Assembly: GCA_030248215.1 (NCBI GenBank)
Contig: JASANG010003755.1
Location: 248,001-312,000 of the forward strand
Origin: Enoplolaimus lenunculus
Taxonomy: Eukaryota; Nematoda; Enoplea; Enoplida; Thoracostomopsidae
Reading direction: 5' to 3'
Length of the DNA: 64,000 nt
Below are positions 9,884 through 24,800 of the stretch, piece after piece; within the stretch, counting starts at the first letter, position 1; each line of letters opens with the position of its first letter. Made by a program: the position numbers and the translations under genes. Below the pieces are notes generated by a model. That model saw nothing but the letters and a program-made list of their open reading frames with translations, was not told where the DNA came from and searched no databases.

Positions 9884-12800
9884 GTTTAGCTTGCTGCAAT
9901 CATCATCATCACGTACGCATTAAGCCAAACAAAGTGCACGCGTCTTGTCAAACGGATCCAGAGATCTACTATTTTACGGGATCTATAACCAGTAAGATAA
10001 TTAAAATTGTCCTTCTTGTATTAACAATGCACATTTAGGTTTTCTCAAAGTCATACCACTCACAGTACATATTGGACTGAGTTATATATTAAAATAAGTG
10101 TTGAATGACGAATAAATTTCTGTTACAGGTAATCAGCCGGAAACAAGCACGCAGTCGACACCGAAAAAAGAAGGTAAAGATTGTAATGTGTGGGATTCCA
10201 CCGAAAAAATGTTTCGAAACTGGCGTATTTAAATTTTTCATATTATTTTCTGCGATGTTTGCAGATTACATGCTGTAGATTAATTAAATTTTGTGTTTGT
10301 TTGTCTTATTTGCGAATCTATGTGAACCAAATCAAAACTATACAGTATTTTTGTTGCATTTTCAGATGGTATGCGTTCGGAAGGGACACTTCGATTAATG
10401 ATAAATAATTTCAAGAATATGAGTAGCACAATTCGAGGTCCTGCGAAAAATATCAGCGGGGTGCCGTGGAAGATTATGGTTATGCCGCGTCAACATGTTG
10501 TAGCCAAAAAGGGAACACAAAAATGCTTAGGATTTTTCCTGCAATGCTGCCCTGAGTCATATTCCGAGTATGTTGAGTTGTCAACAAAGTTGAACTATAA
10601 TCATTGTTTTCAGTCTTAAATTTTGCACACGAGGGAAAGGTCTAGCAAGGTACAAAGGCGAACGTAATTTTGATACCGGTGTTAATTCAGGTGTCGATTG
10701 CACTTTGATGCATATGTAATACTCGTTGTGCGTTTTACTATCCTAAAATGGAATTTGTTGATACGGCTTGGTTAGCTCCAAGGTGAATTTTTCACACGGC
10801 TTGATTCCCTAACTGGATTTTTTTGACACGGCTTGAGTTGGCCTAAAGTGCAATGCTTTGATACATCTTGGGTTAGCTGAAAGTGGATTTTTTTGACACT
10901 GCCTGCCAGTGTGTAAAACGGAACTAGATTATAATATCCAAGGTGCAACCGGAATTCCGATTCCGATTAGAATTCTGATTCAAAACGAGTGAATTTTGAA
11001 ATTTTAATTTTTATTTTACTTGTTAAAAATTCTGTATTATATATCTATAAATTGCTTTCGATGAGTTAATTTATCAATAATTGATTTTAATGTTAGCCTT
11101 ATGAGACCTTTTTGAAAATTGTTACCAACCAGCAGACACCCTAAATCAACATTATGTGTGTCAACACAAATTGTAAGTACAGTCACACGGAGTCGGAACA
11201 GCAAAGAATTTTTATGCAACATTTCGGAATCAGAACTGGATTTGAATCTTAATTCTAATCGGAATCGGAATTCCAGTTGTCCCCTGCTGCCTGGATTAGT
11301 GCTAGGTAAAATTTTTTGACATGACTTTTGGTTAACCCAAAATGTAATTTTCTGATACGGCTTGGTGTAGCCCAAAGTGAAATTTTTGACGTAGCTTGGG
11401 TTAACCCATTGCGGAATTTTTTTATAAAGCTTGGATTAGTCAAAGGTGGAATTTTTTGACATGGCTGAGTAACCCAAAGTATATTTTTTGATACAATTTG
11501 TTTAGTTCAACATAGAATTTTAGGCTGCAGCTTGAATTAGCCGAACGTATAATTTTTTGACACTGCTTGGATTAACGCTTAGTGGAATTTTTTAGCTTGG
11601 CTTGTGTCTGCCCAAAGTGGAGTTCTTGCATACTTTTATGTTAAAATTATATATTACAACAATGTATGTCTGTAACTTGGTTGTATTCCGCATGGTACAA
11701 CAACCAATCGCAAGCGGCATCAACAGGAGTCGTAATTCCACTACGGACTAGTCTTCGAAATTCCGGTTCCGGCAACATTTGACTTTCCGGTTCCGGTAAA
11801 TTTTTACCGTAAAGCGATAAAAATTAAGTTGATTTTTTCGTATAGTATATAAACCTTGACAGTCCCCGTAAATAAACCATCGAAGGTAGATTGCGCTTCC
11901 GTGAATTTTGAAAATCTAAAATACAGTAGCTAAAGTGAATACCTACCTCCAAATAAGGGTTAATTCACAATATTGCAAAAAAGGAAAATAAAATAAATTT
12001 TTCGGCTGCATGTATTTTCATTTTCCTGTTCCGTTTCCGGTAATTTTTTCAAATTCCGGTTCTGGTAAATTGTAATTCCGGTGGTACCCTGAATGTGCTA
12101 ATATTTGCAAAGTCGATTGTTTAACTTAGTTTAATGTATCTAATGAGTCTAATATCCATATTTTGAAAATTATTTTAATGTTTGTGTTTTGATGAGTTTA
12201 TATATGTAATATTTCAGCTCTTGGTCATGTCAAGCCGTTGCCGAACTGCGATTGATCGCTCAGAAAGCAAACATACCGAATTTCATTCGTAAAACAAGCC
12301 ATGTGTATACGGCAAAAGAAAACGACTGGGGATATAGTTGTTTTATGACATGGATGGTATGTAGTGCTTACATTGTGTTGCGAACAACTTGTTTGACTCA
12401 GGCGTTTGTTATATTTGTTTAACTTCCTTGACACTATTGTTGCGCCTCCTGTTACTATATTTTTCTTCATCAGTTGCGACAAATATTTTTGACGCGTTTG
12501 AGTTTTTGCTGATGAAATTTTCTGATAATGGTGTTGCGCTTGTTTTAGGATATTCTTGATGATAACCAAGGTTATATAAAAGATGAAAAAGTTGTACTCG
12601 AAGTGTACGTAAAGGCAGATCCTCCGAAAGGAATTTTGTGAGTGTGACAATTTGTGTTTTAAGTTCTGACATGGTATGTGAATGCACATAGCGGCTTTAA
12701 GTGATATCCTAGCAATTAACAATGCTACCAACTTCGACAAGCAAAATATGAGTTTAAATTAACACTGATGATGGTACCAATAGATGTCTCAGTGCGCAGA

Positions 12801-15800
12801 TTTGTTTTAGTCTACGCGAACGCCTCTGGGGATATATCCATTAGTCGAACTATTTATCTACTAGGAATGGGTGGCTGGGTTTAACGCCAGAGCCAGGCTA
12901 AGTTAGAAACCGCGAATGCCATGCTTGATTGTTACATATGGTATTGATATTAAAGTATATAGCAGATTTTAGTGATCTTAATCTCAGCAGATGACGAGTA
13001 GCCATTTTTTCTTAATATTTTCCTTTGCAATTTCATACTTAATCTTTGTTTTATTTTTCTTGAATACATGTATCTAGCTGTTTTGCAGGACATACGATGC
13101 ATTCTGCAAGAAAATTCAAGACTACATGCGATTATCGGATATGCAGAAAAGTCGTGGTTTGATCGACAAAGCTCTTGAAGTTAATCAGACAGCGTTGAAG
13201 TTTTGCAAAGAAAAGGACGCAATCATGCGCGAAGAGCTCGAGACGCAAAAAGCTAAATTGATTGAAATGAAATTGAAACAATCCATAGAGCGCATTGAAA
13301 AAGGTAATTTAGTTTTTATTTGTATGCTAATTCGTGTTTGTACGATTTAGTGCTGCTGATCATTAATAATAGTTATATTGGTTAACAGCTACCTTAATAT
13401 GCCGACGAAGGGAAATCAGATACTTTTGAGTATATGGTTCCGGCTTTAAAACAAGTATATATTTTTTCAACGGATTCTCGATAATAGTAGCTTAGTAGTC
13501 ATCGTTATTTTTTCATTTTCTATTTCGTGATAAAAGCGCTATTTCCAGTAACACAAAACATTTGGTTTCTTACTGATTCTTTTCTGAATAACATCAATTC
13601 TATTACATATATCTGTTTGTATTATACCAATCGAGTTTTGGAAGTTCTATGTCCTTCTTCGAAATTGGGGGCGGGTATCTTTTCAGTACACGAAGTTGAC
13701 ATTATTGTGCTGCATCTTGGCTATTGGGTTTGCCCAGACAAGGACATCTGTATATATTATACCATCGGTCGGTATTAATGCCTGTCTCTAATTTTAGGCT
13801 CTCAAAAACAAGAAAATGGCGAAAAACAAGACGAGGTAACACCAACACTGCGTCAAGCCGCGTTAAACGCTTCGAACAAGCTAAAGTCTTCGAAACCAGC
13901 TGCGTCAAATTCAGCGTTGTCATCATCGTCGTTTGCCGCAGCGAATAAAACCTCATCCCGAAGTCCGCAGAAAAACGAGCAATCTCAAAAAGATGCAAAA
14001 GAACAGCAGCAGCAGCAGCCTCAGCTGAAGTCAGCCTCAAAACAGCAGTCGCCCGAAAGTGGTACAGTTTCCGAGTCAACTCAACAACAACCAACGGATC
14101 AAAATCAAGCGATTGGTGGTACCACTGGCGGCCAAGATGTTGACGAAAAATCAAAGTCTGCGGCGGCACTTGGCAGCGATAACTGCGGCGAAGACGGCTT
14201 GAGTGCCAGTGCTGTCGGTACAGATGATCGGCGAAGGCGTCGTCGCTACGGTGGCGATCGAGGTGCAGCAACGATTATTGATCCAGAGCAGGCGAGTTTT
14301 TCGGGTGGAGAAAGTGGCGATGACGATGATGATGACGATGAAAGCAGCAGCCGTAGACGCAACAATCATGGCGGACTATGCGAAATGCACGGCGGTGGTA
14401 CTGGTGGCGCAGGCGGCGATGATGTGCCTTGTTGTGACTCGTGTCTGGTGGAAAAACTCGAGTCGCTGCGTGTAGCTAGTAGTGAAGAATTTGGAATTGG
14501 CGGTGACGATCTGATGGAGTGTGAGTGCGGCGGACAGCACGAGTGCTTTGACGTCGACGACGATGATGATGATGATTTTTGTGCCGGTAGAGATACCGAA
14601 TACGACGATGATAACGTTCATAATAGTGATTTGGGTACGTCTGATGCTCACCGTAACCAGCGTCATCTGCGTCACCATAACCATCATCATCATTGTCATC
14701 ATCATCTTCATCATCGTTTACACGGCGACGATAATTGTCGAGTCGGAAACGGCGATGGTGATAATGGCAACGATGAAGACGACACCGAAAGGGTAGTCGA
14801 AATGGAAGATTTTGCGGGTCAAACAGATTTTCCGATTGAACCACCGTTGTTGACGGCGTTTTCGTCGCCGCCACCACCACCGCTGTCAGCTGCAAAATCA
14901 CAAAGCGCAACTGGTCCAGCAGCGGCGCTGGCAACCAATTTGACAACACCTGTGACCCCACCGCCACCGTCGACGCAAATTTTACTGGAATCGTTGAAAA
15001 GTAGCGATGACCACAAGGCAGACCAGCTATGGAAAGATAATTTTACGACCAAAAAGAATGGCGGTAACAACGACACCGTTACAAATACTAAAGATGATAT
15101 GGCGATGCTTGCGGCATTTGCAAAAACAAATTCTATGACCACACAAAATAATACAACTCAGCAGCAACAGCTCCTTCGTACACCACCGAATAGAGTAACT
15201 AAAACCGCGGTGAAAACATTTGGTACAGACCCGTCAAAGAAAGCCAAAGGCTATACGCAGTTGCAACCAGCGAACATGCCGAAATCTGCCGTTGCTGTTA
15301 TCGGAACTGGCGACGGAAACGACAATGCTGGACGTAAGTTGAAAATACCTGATAAAGCAGCCAATGTCGCCAAGGGTGAATTTGACTCCCATGAATGTAG
15401 TGACGATATTGCGCCACAATTGCAGAAGCAACAAATACTTCAACAACAACAACGGTGCAATTCTGAAAGCGCCGCTGCAGAATTTGAGTACTTTTATGGA
15501 GCCGAAGATTGCGAAAATTTTTCGGCGATCCACGGTGTAACAGGCAAACAACAGCAAAAACAAATATTTGATCCTTCTTCGCTCGTGCCAAGAATGCCTG
15601 AAGTTTCGACAATGGTCGATGAACTACGGCGTAGCTTAACTGGTGCAGCTGCGACTGGTAACGGTTTTGAGATTGGTGATCGAAGTGTCGAAGCCAATAA
15701 CTTTTTTGGAACGAATGCAGACGCCACAGCGGCGTTGTACAAACTTAGCAGTACCGACTCAAATAACAACGTTAACAACACTAGTGGTGGTGGTCATATC

Positions 15801-18800
15801 AACTCGATGATTCTTGGAGGCAATATTGATACACCAATCCCTACGTACGTATCGGCAGATGGTGTAGAAAGCACCAAAAGCAACGTAAAGCAACAACAAC
15901 AGCGGCCACCGTCGTCAACGTCTGATCCAGAAAATCAGCGTCTGCTTCAAATGATTACGGAAGAAAGCAAACAATCGCTGAGTTCGATTAAAGAAACCAT
16001 TGAGCGTTTGGTTAGCTTGGCAGGGACAGGATCGACAACAACGGCAATTGGTGGAGTTGACGATTTTAGCAACGGTGGAGGGAATGGTGGTGGTATGATA
16101 ATGGACGATTTTCGAAATTTTGTGTCGGCTGCAGCAGTGCCACCGTCTGCCGATGGTAATGTCAAGACGGCAACTACAGACCTGTCCATACCTCCGACAA
16201 CGATCGATGCAGTTGTTGTCAATGCTGATGGGTCATTATCGACGATGACTTCTACACCGCTATCAACAACTACAACTACACAACAACAGCAGATGGTAAT
16301 GGCAGCGGCTGCAGCCGGTAATAAAACGGCAACGCTGTTGTTACAACAACAGCAGGCTGTTGTCGCTGCTGGGCTTCTTGGCGGTGGTGGTGCTGCTGGG
16401 TTTGGCGGTACAGGAACACAACTCAGTTTAGACGCTGCTGCAAATCTGCTACTACCAGCCGGCGGTGATGGATCGAATACTGGTGACGCGGCCCAACACG
16501 ATATTGCGGCGGCAACATTAGACGACATTAAAGCGATGGTAGTAGCGAGCGCGGCTACTGGTGCAGAAAACAACGGCAACAACGCTGCTGCAACGATAAA
16601 CGCGGCGCAGTTGCTAGAAAGTCTGGAAAAGTTTCGCGCACACGATGGAACAAACAACAACACCGGTTCGTCAACTGCAGAATTGCTAGAAAACTTGTTG
16701 TACAGCAATCCGATCATGAGTCAACTGATTGCAGTTCAACAAGGTGGTGGCGGCGGTAATAATTCGACGCCTGAAGGTGCTCAGATATCAGAGCTCGCGT
16801 CGCATTTAATTGGACGTTCCGGAGCGTTTCTAACGTCTTCGCATCAAGCTGCCCTAATGGCTAACGACAAAATGATCACAGGACGCACACCACCATTGCA
16901 ACAAGCTGGCAACAATGGAAACACGGCTGTTACAAGAGGTACAAAACGAGCTGCAAAAACGTCTGATGCCAATGGAGGTAACGGGGGTAATAATAGTTCA
17001 GCACATAGCATTGCCACAAATAATCGACTAGCGTTGAACTCCTCGGGCAGCTTGAATGCTGCTGTTGCGGGTTTGACGGCTGTAGTCGCAGGTGCCGTGG
17101 ACGAATCGAATGATGTTCAATGTGTGCAAACTGTGCAAACTGATCTGAGCTACCCTCCACTAACCGAAGGACAGTTGAGGTTAGCAAGTAATGTGGCTTT
17201 TGGGCCCGTTTTTAGGTGTTTTTACAGGTGCGACATAATGTATCCGAGCTCATTTTTAAGAAGGGTTTCATACCTTGAGCGGCTTCAGATCGTAACCCTT
17301 TGGGTCTGGGGTAAACAAGACTAGGAGTTCTCGATGATATTCTATTAATTCTCAGATTTTGACGGTAAACACATGAAACTTATTTTCATTTTCATATTTG
17401 ATTAGAACCAAATACTACTTAAACTGATTGAAATTGCAAAGATTTGCAGTCGGAAGATTTGTTTGCAGATATTCACTGTTTGCAGAAAAAATATAAACAT
17501 TTCAGTCTTGGCTATTTTCAAGTTTCTCTAAATGTTTTAGTAAATTTTTTAGTTTATACCAACAAACAAGGGAGGTTGATGTACGCGCAGATGAATGGGC
17601 AGCTCGTTGTGGTCAGTACATTCATCAAACGGAAGCAAACCGTCTTGCGGAAACTGTTAAAAAGGTGGAAAAACGCATGAAGGTACACATAATTTTTTCT
17701 ATGCATTTAATTTTTTCAAACTAAAACGGCTAGCGAAGCGAGTAAATTTTATGACCAAACCTAGCAAAAGGTATCGTTAAAAGGCGCACAGAAAGATTTA
17801 GCTAAAATCCGGTGTTCAAAGGTCATTTATGTTTGTGTGGTTATTCCTTTTTGACTGCGTACTGTTTGGATACCGATTTTAACCGGAATGAGAGCTGTGA
17901 GTTTTATTTCGAGGGCATCCGAATGCGTTCCTTATAAGTGCGTAATCAAGCAGTTTTGTTGAGTTCAGGACATTGAAAAGCAAACGATGACTTGCCGGAA
18001 GGAATTATCGGACGAATGTGAGCGGCACCATAAAGAAGAGCAGAAACTAATCAAAGCCAATAAATTGGTAGAAGCTCAGCTGCACGGCGCAAATGAGAAA
18101 ATTGAAAAGTAAAACAAATATATGTGCTGTTCATGCCAATAACTGAATCAAATTTGAATATAATTTTGTTTCATGTTTGTGTTTGATAGAAGGGTGAAAC
18201 AATATAGATGACGTTTCGTTTTAAATAACTGCAGTGGTACAGGTAAATACGGTTGAATTTTCGCTCTAATTCTGATGCGAATCAGAATGTGACGTTTATA
18301 CCATGTTCGTTATCTGGCCCGGTAATTTTTTAAATCTGGGAAGGTGTAATAGAAACAAACAATGTATATTGATGGCTTTATTGCAGACTCAATGTGCAAA
18401 TAAAAGAGAAGAACACACAGTTGAAAGACAAACGAACAGAAATTAAAAAACTTGAGAAGAAATTGAAGACTGAAACGTATGTTCGTAATTTGTGTTTTTA
18501 CCGATTTTTAGTAACAGTGGTCGTTTATACATTACTCTAATGTTATATAAAGGAGAGATTCTGTAACCTATAATCGTGTATAATGCACATGTGTGGCAAC
18601 GTCTTCTCTTCATGTGTAGTTTTTCGAAAAAATTCTTCGTGTTCAATAAGCGATAAAATAGCAGAATTATTTAATTTCCAACTGATATGCTTTGTTCCTA
18701 CGTTTCTGTGATTTTTACTGATCTCTTACTGAATTGAAATTGTTTACTAAAAAGTTGCTTTTCCATCGGCTATTTCTTCAAATTATCAACAACCGTATAA

Positions 18801-21800
18801 CATTAGACCAGTCTGTTATAAAAATTCTATTGTTTATAGACTGCAGTCGGCAGGTACACATGAAATGCAGTCCCGCCTGGAACAGGTTGAAAAGGATATG
18901 GCTGCCATAAATAAAAAGCATTCGGACGAAGTCAGGAAAATGTCAAAAGAAATCACGCGACTAAAGGATGAAAAATCCCAGCTCGAAAACGAACTGGGAA
19001 GCGCAACTTCTGAAATAGAAAGGTAGAATTTTGCATGGTATACATCTATGTTTGTTTTTGGTTTAGCTTTGTTGTTTAGCGTTAATTGAGTATTTTTAAT
19101 CTGGTCTTCTTCGGAATTACCATCTGGTTAAACGACTGACTGATTTCAGACTAAATAGTAAACTCGATGAAAAAGCAGCGAGTCAGAAACGATTGGAGGC
19201 CAACCAGAAGTCCGAAAAGCAGCAGTCACAAAATTTGTTGAAGGACGCATTGGAGCGTGCGAAAAAGTCTGAAGTTAGTACATATAAACATAAATGATAA
19301 GTCTAAATTAGGCAATTTTACAATATTTCACTAATTATTAGGGTTGCATGCAATCTAATTTCAGCAATAATGACGATTTTAGTGCCGTGTGGCGTGGTAA
19401 ATAAATTTGTAAATAAAACGGTTACTATAATATGGCCGTTTAGCTTTGTTAACAGCCGTGATTGGATCACTTTTCATACGCGCCAATGTATCGTATTTTC
19501 TCAAAGCTAGATATTATCTACTTAAAACAAACCTTTTCAGGTCAATTTATTGGAATTCAAACTTGAAATGGGATTAACTATTTGTCAACGAGCGATGAAG
19601 GAGTGCGAGCATTATATTTCGCAAACACAGGATATTATTAAAAAGTAAGTAATGTGTTACTGTATATTGAAATTAATGTCGGTATTAGAAACGCTCATGC
19701 GAAAGTAACTTTTGCAATGTTTTGTCATTCGTGTTTAAAAATTTTCTCTTCGCCTCATCTCAAAAATTGCCCATAGTAAAATCATTTGTGAGATATTTTA
19801 TTTTGACTTTATAATTTTGTTTTTGAAAAAAGCTCGTTTACATCTGCGTCCTCATTCCGTATTCACAAAAAAGATTATGAGTTTCAAAGCATTCACATTG
19901 CTGCAACAATAACGTGTAATTTGAAAACGTAAATAATTGTTTTGTTGGGCAGGGTAAGTAATAAAATCAACTTTAAACCCGTTTTGTGCTAACTGTGAGC
20001 AAGAAATTGGATTATCTGCAGGCTTGCCGTATCTGCTTAAATATGAAGTGGTTTTCAGCATTTCCGCAACCAGTACAACATCGTCTGACCAGTATAAAGC
20101 TTGGAATCATTACTTGAGCGAGTGGACTCGCAATCGTGACAAGCTAAAGTCGATAATGCAAAAGTCAAAGGTGAGAGTGTTTTCAACAAATGCAATTATG
20201 CGGTAAAACATGACAAAATCAAACGTTATTGAAATCCCCACAACTTTTGCTATTAAAGTTTGATGGTCACCTGAAGTATTTTATTAACTGTTGTGAGCAG
20301 TCTAACCCATATTTTTTCTAAATCGATAGTTATATTTTCGATGGAAACAGGGTGCGACAGGATATCTACAAAAAATTGTCATCCGGTTTTAGCTCCGGTA
20401 TTTTAACTTGTCGGATGTTTTTAAACATCAAAAAAATTGAAACCGTCGTTCCCATTTATGCAACTACCGTGGAACTAAGCTTTGTCACGTAAGCACTTTT
20501 GTATCTCTTAGGCAATGTAAGGAAGATTTATTTGCTACGTTTTGATTTTTGAATACCGTTTAGTATTAAATTTTAATAAATTATCTGGCTCTTTGTAAAT
20601 TTGGTCGCACCCTACAAAGAGATAATATGCGTTATTATTCAACGTGACTATAAAGTACCTATTATTTTAAGAACGATTTCAATCGACAAATAGAACAAGT
20701 TCGTTCTGGCAAACCATTGGTCAATTTGACACATCTTGACTGCCCATCGCCTCCTGCGCCGCCACAGATGCCGAAATTTTCCACTCCGCCGCCGTTACAA
20801 CAGTATTCGGGAAGCGGTCAGCAATTTCCTCTCGGTGTGCAACAACATATTGGTCCTCAGAGAATGGTAACTTTGTTTTTGATAAATTATAACTAGCTGG
20901 TTTGGAGCCTAAAATCCTATCGGCTATTTTTACACGGTAAAAATGTGCAAAATATTCGTTATGCACGGTTTGCTAATTTCTCGGGCTCAACCAGATATTC
21001 AACTAAATTTATGTTGCACTGTAATATTTGTAAACAAATTTTATCTTACTCTGGGTACGTATCTAACTGGATATAGGTCTTGGTTCTTATCTGTGGATCT
21101 TTTACATCTCCCAATTGTCATCTATGACAAATTGGTTTTAAAACGTGCAATAATATGCATTGAATGTATTATTACGTAGCTCAGTTTTTGATCAAGAATT
21201 TTGTTATACGCTATTTTTACTTAGTTAAATCAACAACCGCCAACACTTCAAGGCGCACTCGATGCAAAACGGCTGGCACCTATTGGAGTAAACCCGAAAG
21301 GTAGCGGTGGTGGCAACAGCGGCGGACAAGGAACTTGTTCTGGTGCCAGTTCACCTGGAGCAGGTCGACTGGGCCATGGAATTGGTCAAATGAGCGGTGT
21401 ACCGGGAAGTAAGTCACTGTATGAATTTGTTAGCAAATAACACGGCAGGAGCGTAGCCAGGATTAAATTTCTGCAGGGTGTAACCTTATGCGCTTTTCTT
21501 ATACACTCCAAAATTTCTAGAGAAGCTTTATCTCCTCTATGCCTCCTTTCAAATAACCCCAGTAACTGGTAACTTTTGTGTCACCTATTCGTAAAACCGC
21601 GTTTGATGTTGTATAATATTGAGATTGGTTTTTAAGTATGGCACACGTTTTGGGCTCGCTTTACCCAACAAACAGGACAATGTAATTTAGAAAACACATT
21701 TATATACTTACTTGTAGCACCAAATACGGACGCCTCAAGCGGTAGCTATATACAAAATCAACCTAAGCAGCATTCTGGATCAGGCGACTCGCCAAACGCG

Positions 21801-24800
21801 GGCGGCAATTCCTCGGCAGCGCCGCCGACTAACGGGCCGGCAATTTCGCCGTCAAATCAGCCACCACCACCACCAATTGTTCCACCTGCGTTGCATCATC
21901 ACACAGGTGGAACACCGAACGGTTCCGTGCTGCCGTTAACCGCACAGCCACCACCTCCTCTACACCAGCAACACCGTAGCAGCGGAGCCTCTGGCGAAGG
22001 CATTCAACAAAGTACTGGCGCGACGACCCCATCAACTCCTGGTGGTATGCTTACACCGGGTAGCGGATCTGGTCTTAGTTACGGTGGCGATAATCATTCA
22101 CAATCGTTGCACCCGTCGGCGGTTCCGCCGCGTATACATTCTGGCGGCAGTGGACTATGGTCTTCGCCAAGTGATTCAAGTGGTATCGCCACTGGTGTTG
22201 GCAACTTTCAAGGGGCAATGTTGCCGCCACCAAGTCTAGGCAGCAACAGTACCGCCGCCGGATCGCTTGGAAACAGTTTTCAACAAGCTAGTGTTGGTCA
22301 ACAACAACACCTGGGGTTAATCATCGGCAGCGGAAGTAATGGAGGTGGGCTTTTGTCGTCATCTGCGATTATGCCACCGGTGTCAGTTGGGGGCAACGGT
22401 AGTAGCGCAACGGGAAATTCGTCCTCCTTTAACAGCGGTGGAAGTGGTGGTTATTTAACATTTTCATCAAACCAAGCACTACCGCAACAACAGCAAACGC
22501 AGTCGAGCGCCGGATTTTCGCCGTGGACGGATTCGTTCAAAGATGTTCGTCATTTATTGGCACCCAGTGGTTCATCGAATAGTGGAGGCAACAACAGTTC
22601 TCCAGCGGCGAGTATCAGCGGACCTGGCGCGTTGCCTAATTTGTTATACGGTGGTGTATCGAATACGCCAGGGTCGTCTGGGTTTGACACAGCGATGCCA
22701 CCACCGTTTCCGCCGTCAAACGCGGGAGGTGGTTGTGGTACCAGCGGTGCTAGCGAGCATCAGGCGTTTGCTTCGAGTACGTTTGCAAGCGGTGATAGCA
22801 ACATACAACGTCAGTTGTCTCAACAAAACGAGTTTTTGTCGATTGCGAACACAGGTAATATCGCAACGTCACGAACAGGGATCTGCCAGTCGAATGTTAA
22901 AAACGGTGTTGGTTATTACAAAACGTCGACCGTGCCGTCTGGTCAAGGTAAGATAAAGACGAAGCCATATGGCTTTTGTGATACATGCGATTTTCCAACA
23001 CGGGAGAAAACTGCAGATATCGCTAAATGCATTTCAGGGCCTATGTTCCCAAATGCGTATAGCATCTATCACCCACCAATTAGATCTCAAATTTTGCTGA
23101 GCTCATCATTATTGATTAAAAAGTTACAAGATCTATCATAGGTGCTATACACTTTTTAGTATACAAGCACCGCTCACGAATTACGTTTTTTCTGTGAAGT
23201 GAGCCATTTATTTGTTTATATAATTGTGTTAATTTGTGTAGATTATTCAAATGGGATGAATAGTTTTTCAGGAGGCTGGGGTGCATTCAGTGGATGGTCT
23301 GCTGGTTTCGAATCGAGTTCGTGCAATTCTACGCAACAAGCGCGTCCCCCGTCGGCCCTTGCTTGCTCTACACTATCAACTGGGTTATCTGACGTTTCAA
23401 GCTTGTCACAGGTTTGTGCAAGTTTTAATAGACAACTGGTGTTTTATAAATATGTTAAATTTCTTCGTAGTTTGCTGTACACCTGATGCGGCCTAGTATT
23501 ATGCTGAAAGTAGCGAAACAATCTGTACAGGTACACCCATTTCGTTGGTGTGCTTTGATTATGAAATGTAGAGTCTGAAATCCGAGTAATGTTTTAGTGA
23601 TTGATGGCTTAAAATTGAATAGTTTGCACCATCAGACGCCTTTAACGTTATGTATGCTATATCTCCATTGTCTGAAGGATTTCCGGAACAAAATCCGCAT
23701 GAGTTAAATTGTTGCTACGTTTGAGCTCATGTTGTATTCATCGGATTAATCCCTTATAAGTAAATTGGTTTTTCAGCAAAGCAATTCGCGCACCGCGTCG
23801 CCGATAGTTGGCCAAGGGGGAGACAAATGGAAGCGCAACGATTTGCTTTTACAGCAGCTTCGTAGTACATTTCCTTTTTTAAATGAGTGAGTTATATTTA
23901 CTTCGTACGTTGTCCTTAAATTAAAGTAAGCGTTGCTCAATAAGTATGAACTTCAAAGTTTGGTTTTTATGAAATTTTTTACTCCCCAAGATATTATGAT
24001 GAAAATATTTCCGCACTAATTTTCTGAGTAAACATAAAATTTTAGAACTACGATTCGCATGTATATCACAGAATTTGCAAATAAACAAAGCGATGCCAGT
24101 CTGAAAACAATGACTGTTGAGCAAGCGGTCCGAGGTATCATTGAAAATATGAACCAGAAAAAGGTTAGTAGTTTTATTTTTATTCCCCCATGGTTACAGT
24201 TTAAGCCTGTTTCCGATCGCACATTGTAATTTGGCGCCTATTCGCTTATTCCAGTATTAAAATCAAATATCCCTAAATTTGTAAGCATTCTGTACTGCAT
24301 ATCGGATTTTAACTTGAAGTGAGCTGAGTGTGGTGTTAGCGACTTAGGCACATACTATAATTGCATAAGATATATCATGTTCTTGGGGTAACACTTGCCG
24401 ACAGCCTAGGTTTGGCAGAACAAAGCCTGCCAATTGATAAACCATAGATTATCCGGTATTATCAAGAGTGGACGAACGCTTTATGACATCCAATTTTGCT
24501 GTTATTAATAGCAACAACCACAAGTTACACAAGCTGGAAACGAATGCAGTACGGCGTCCGATAGTGGAAAAGCTGTTGTCGGTGGATCGGGGGCTGGCGA
24601 TAGTATACGCGGTGGCTGCAATAGCGGTGCCAACAACGCGAACGTGATTGGAGGCAACGCAACAGGAGACGGTCGTTCAGCGGCGATATCATCGGGGGCT
24701 TCTGTCGGCGGCGTGATCGCGTCGTCTGTAGCGCCTCCTGCAAGCTGCGGCTTATGTCGTGAAAGCTTCAGAAGCCATTTAGTACAGAGCGGGACCGGTG

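Noticed and set aside
14376-14967. Several long antisense and alternate frames opposite the low-complexity ligase exon
   Set aside because: They mirror trinucleotide-rich sequence (Met, Ile, Val and His runs) and show no independent signal.
15947-16717. 256-codon minus-strand frame
   Set aside because: Antisense shadow of the same low-complexity exon; no splice or domain support.
17180-17324. C-terminal extension of the 13.9-17.3 kb open frame up to its stop
   Set aside because: A GTTAGC donor at 17180 joins in phase to 17571, restoring a coiled-coil exon; the extension has no coiled-coil character or similarity.
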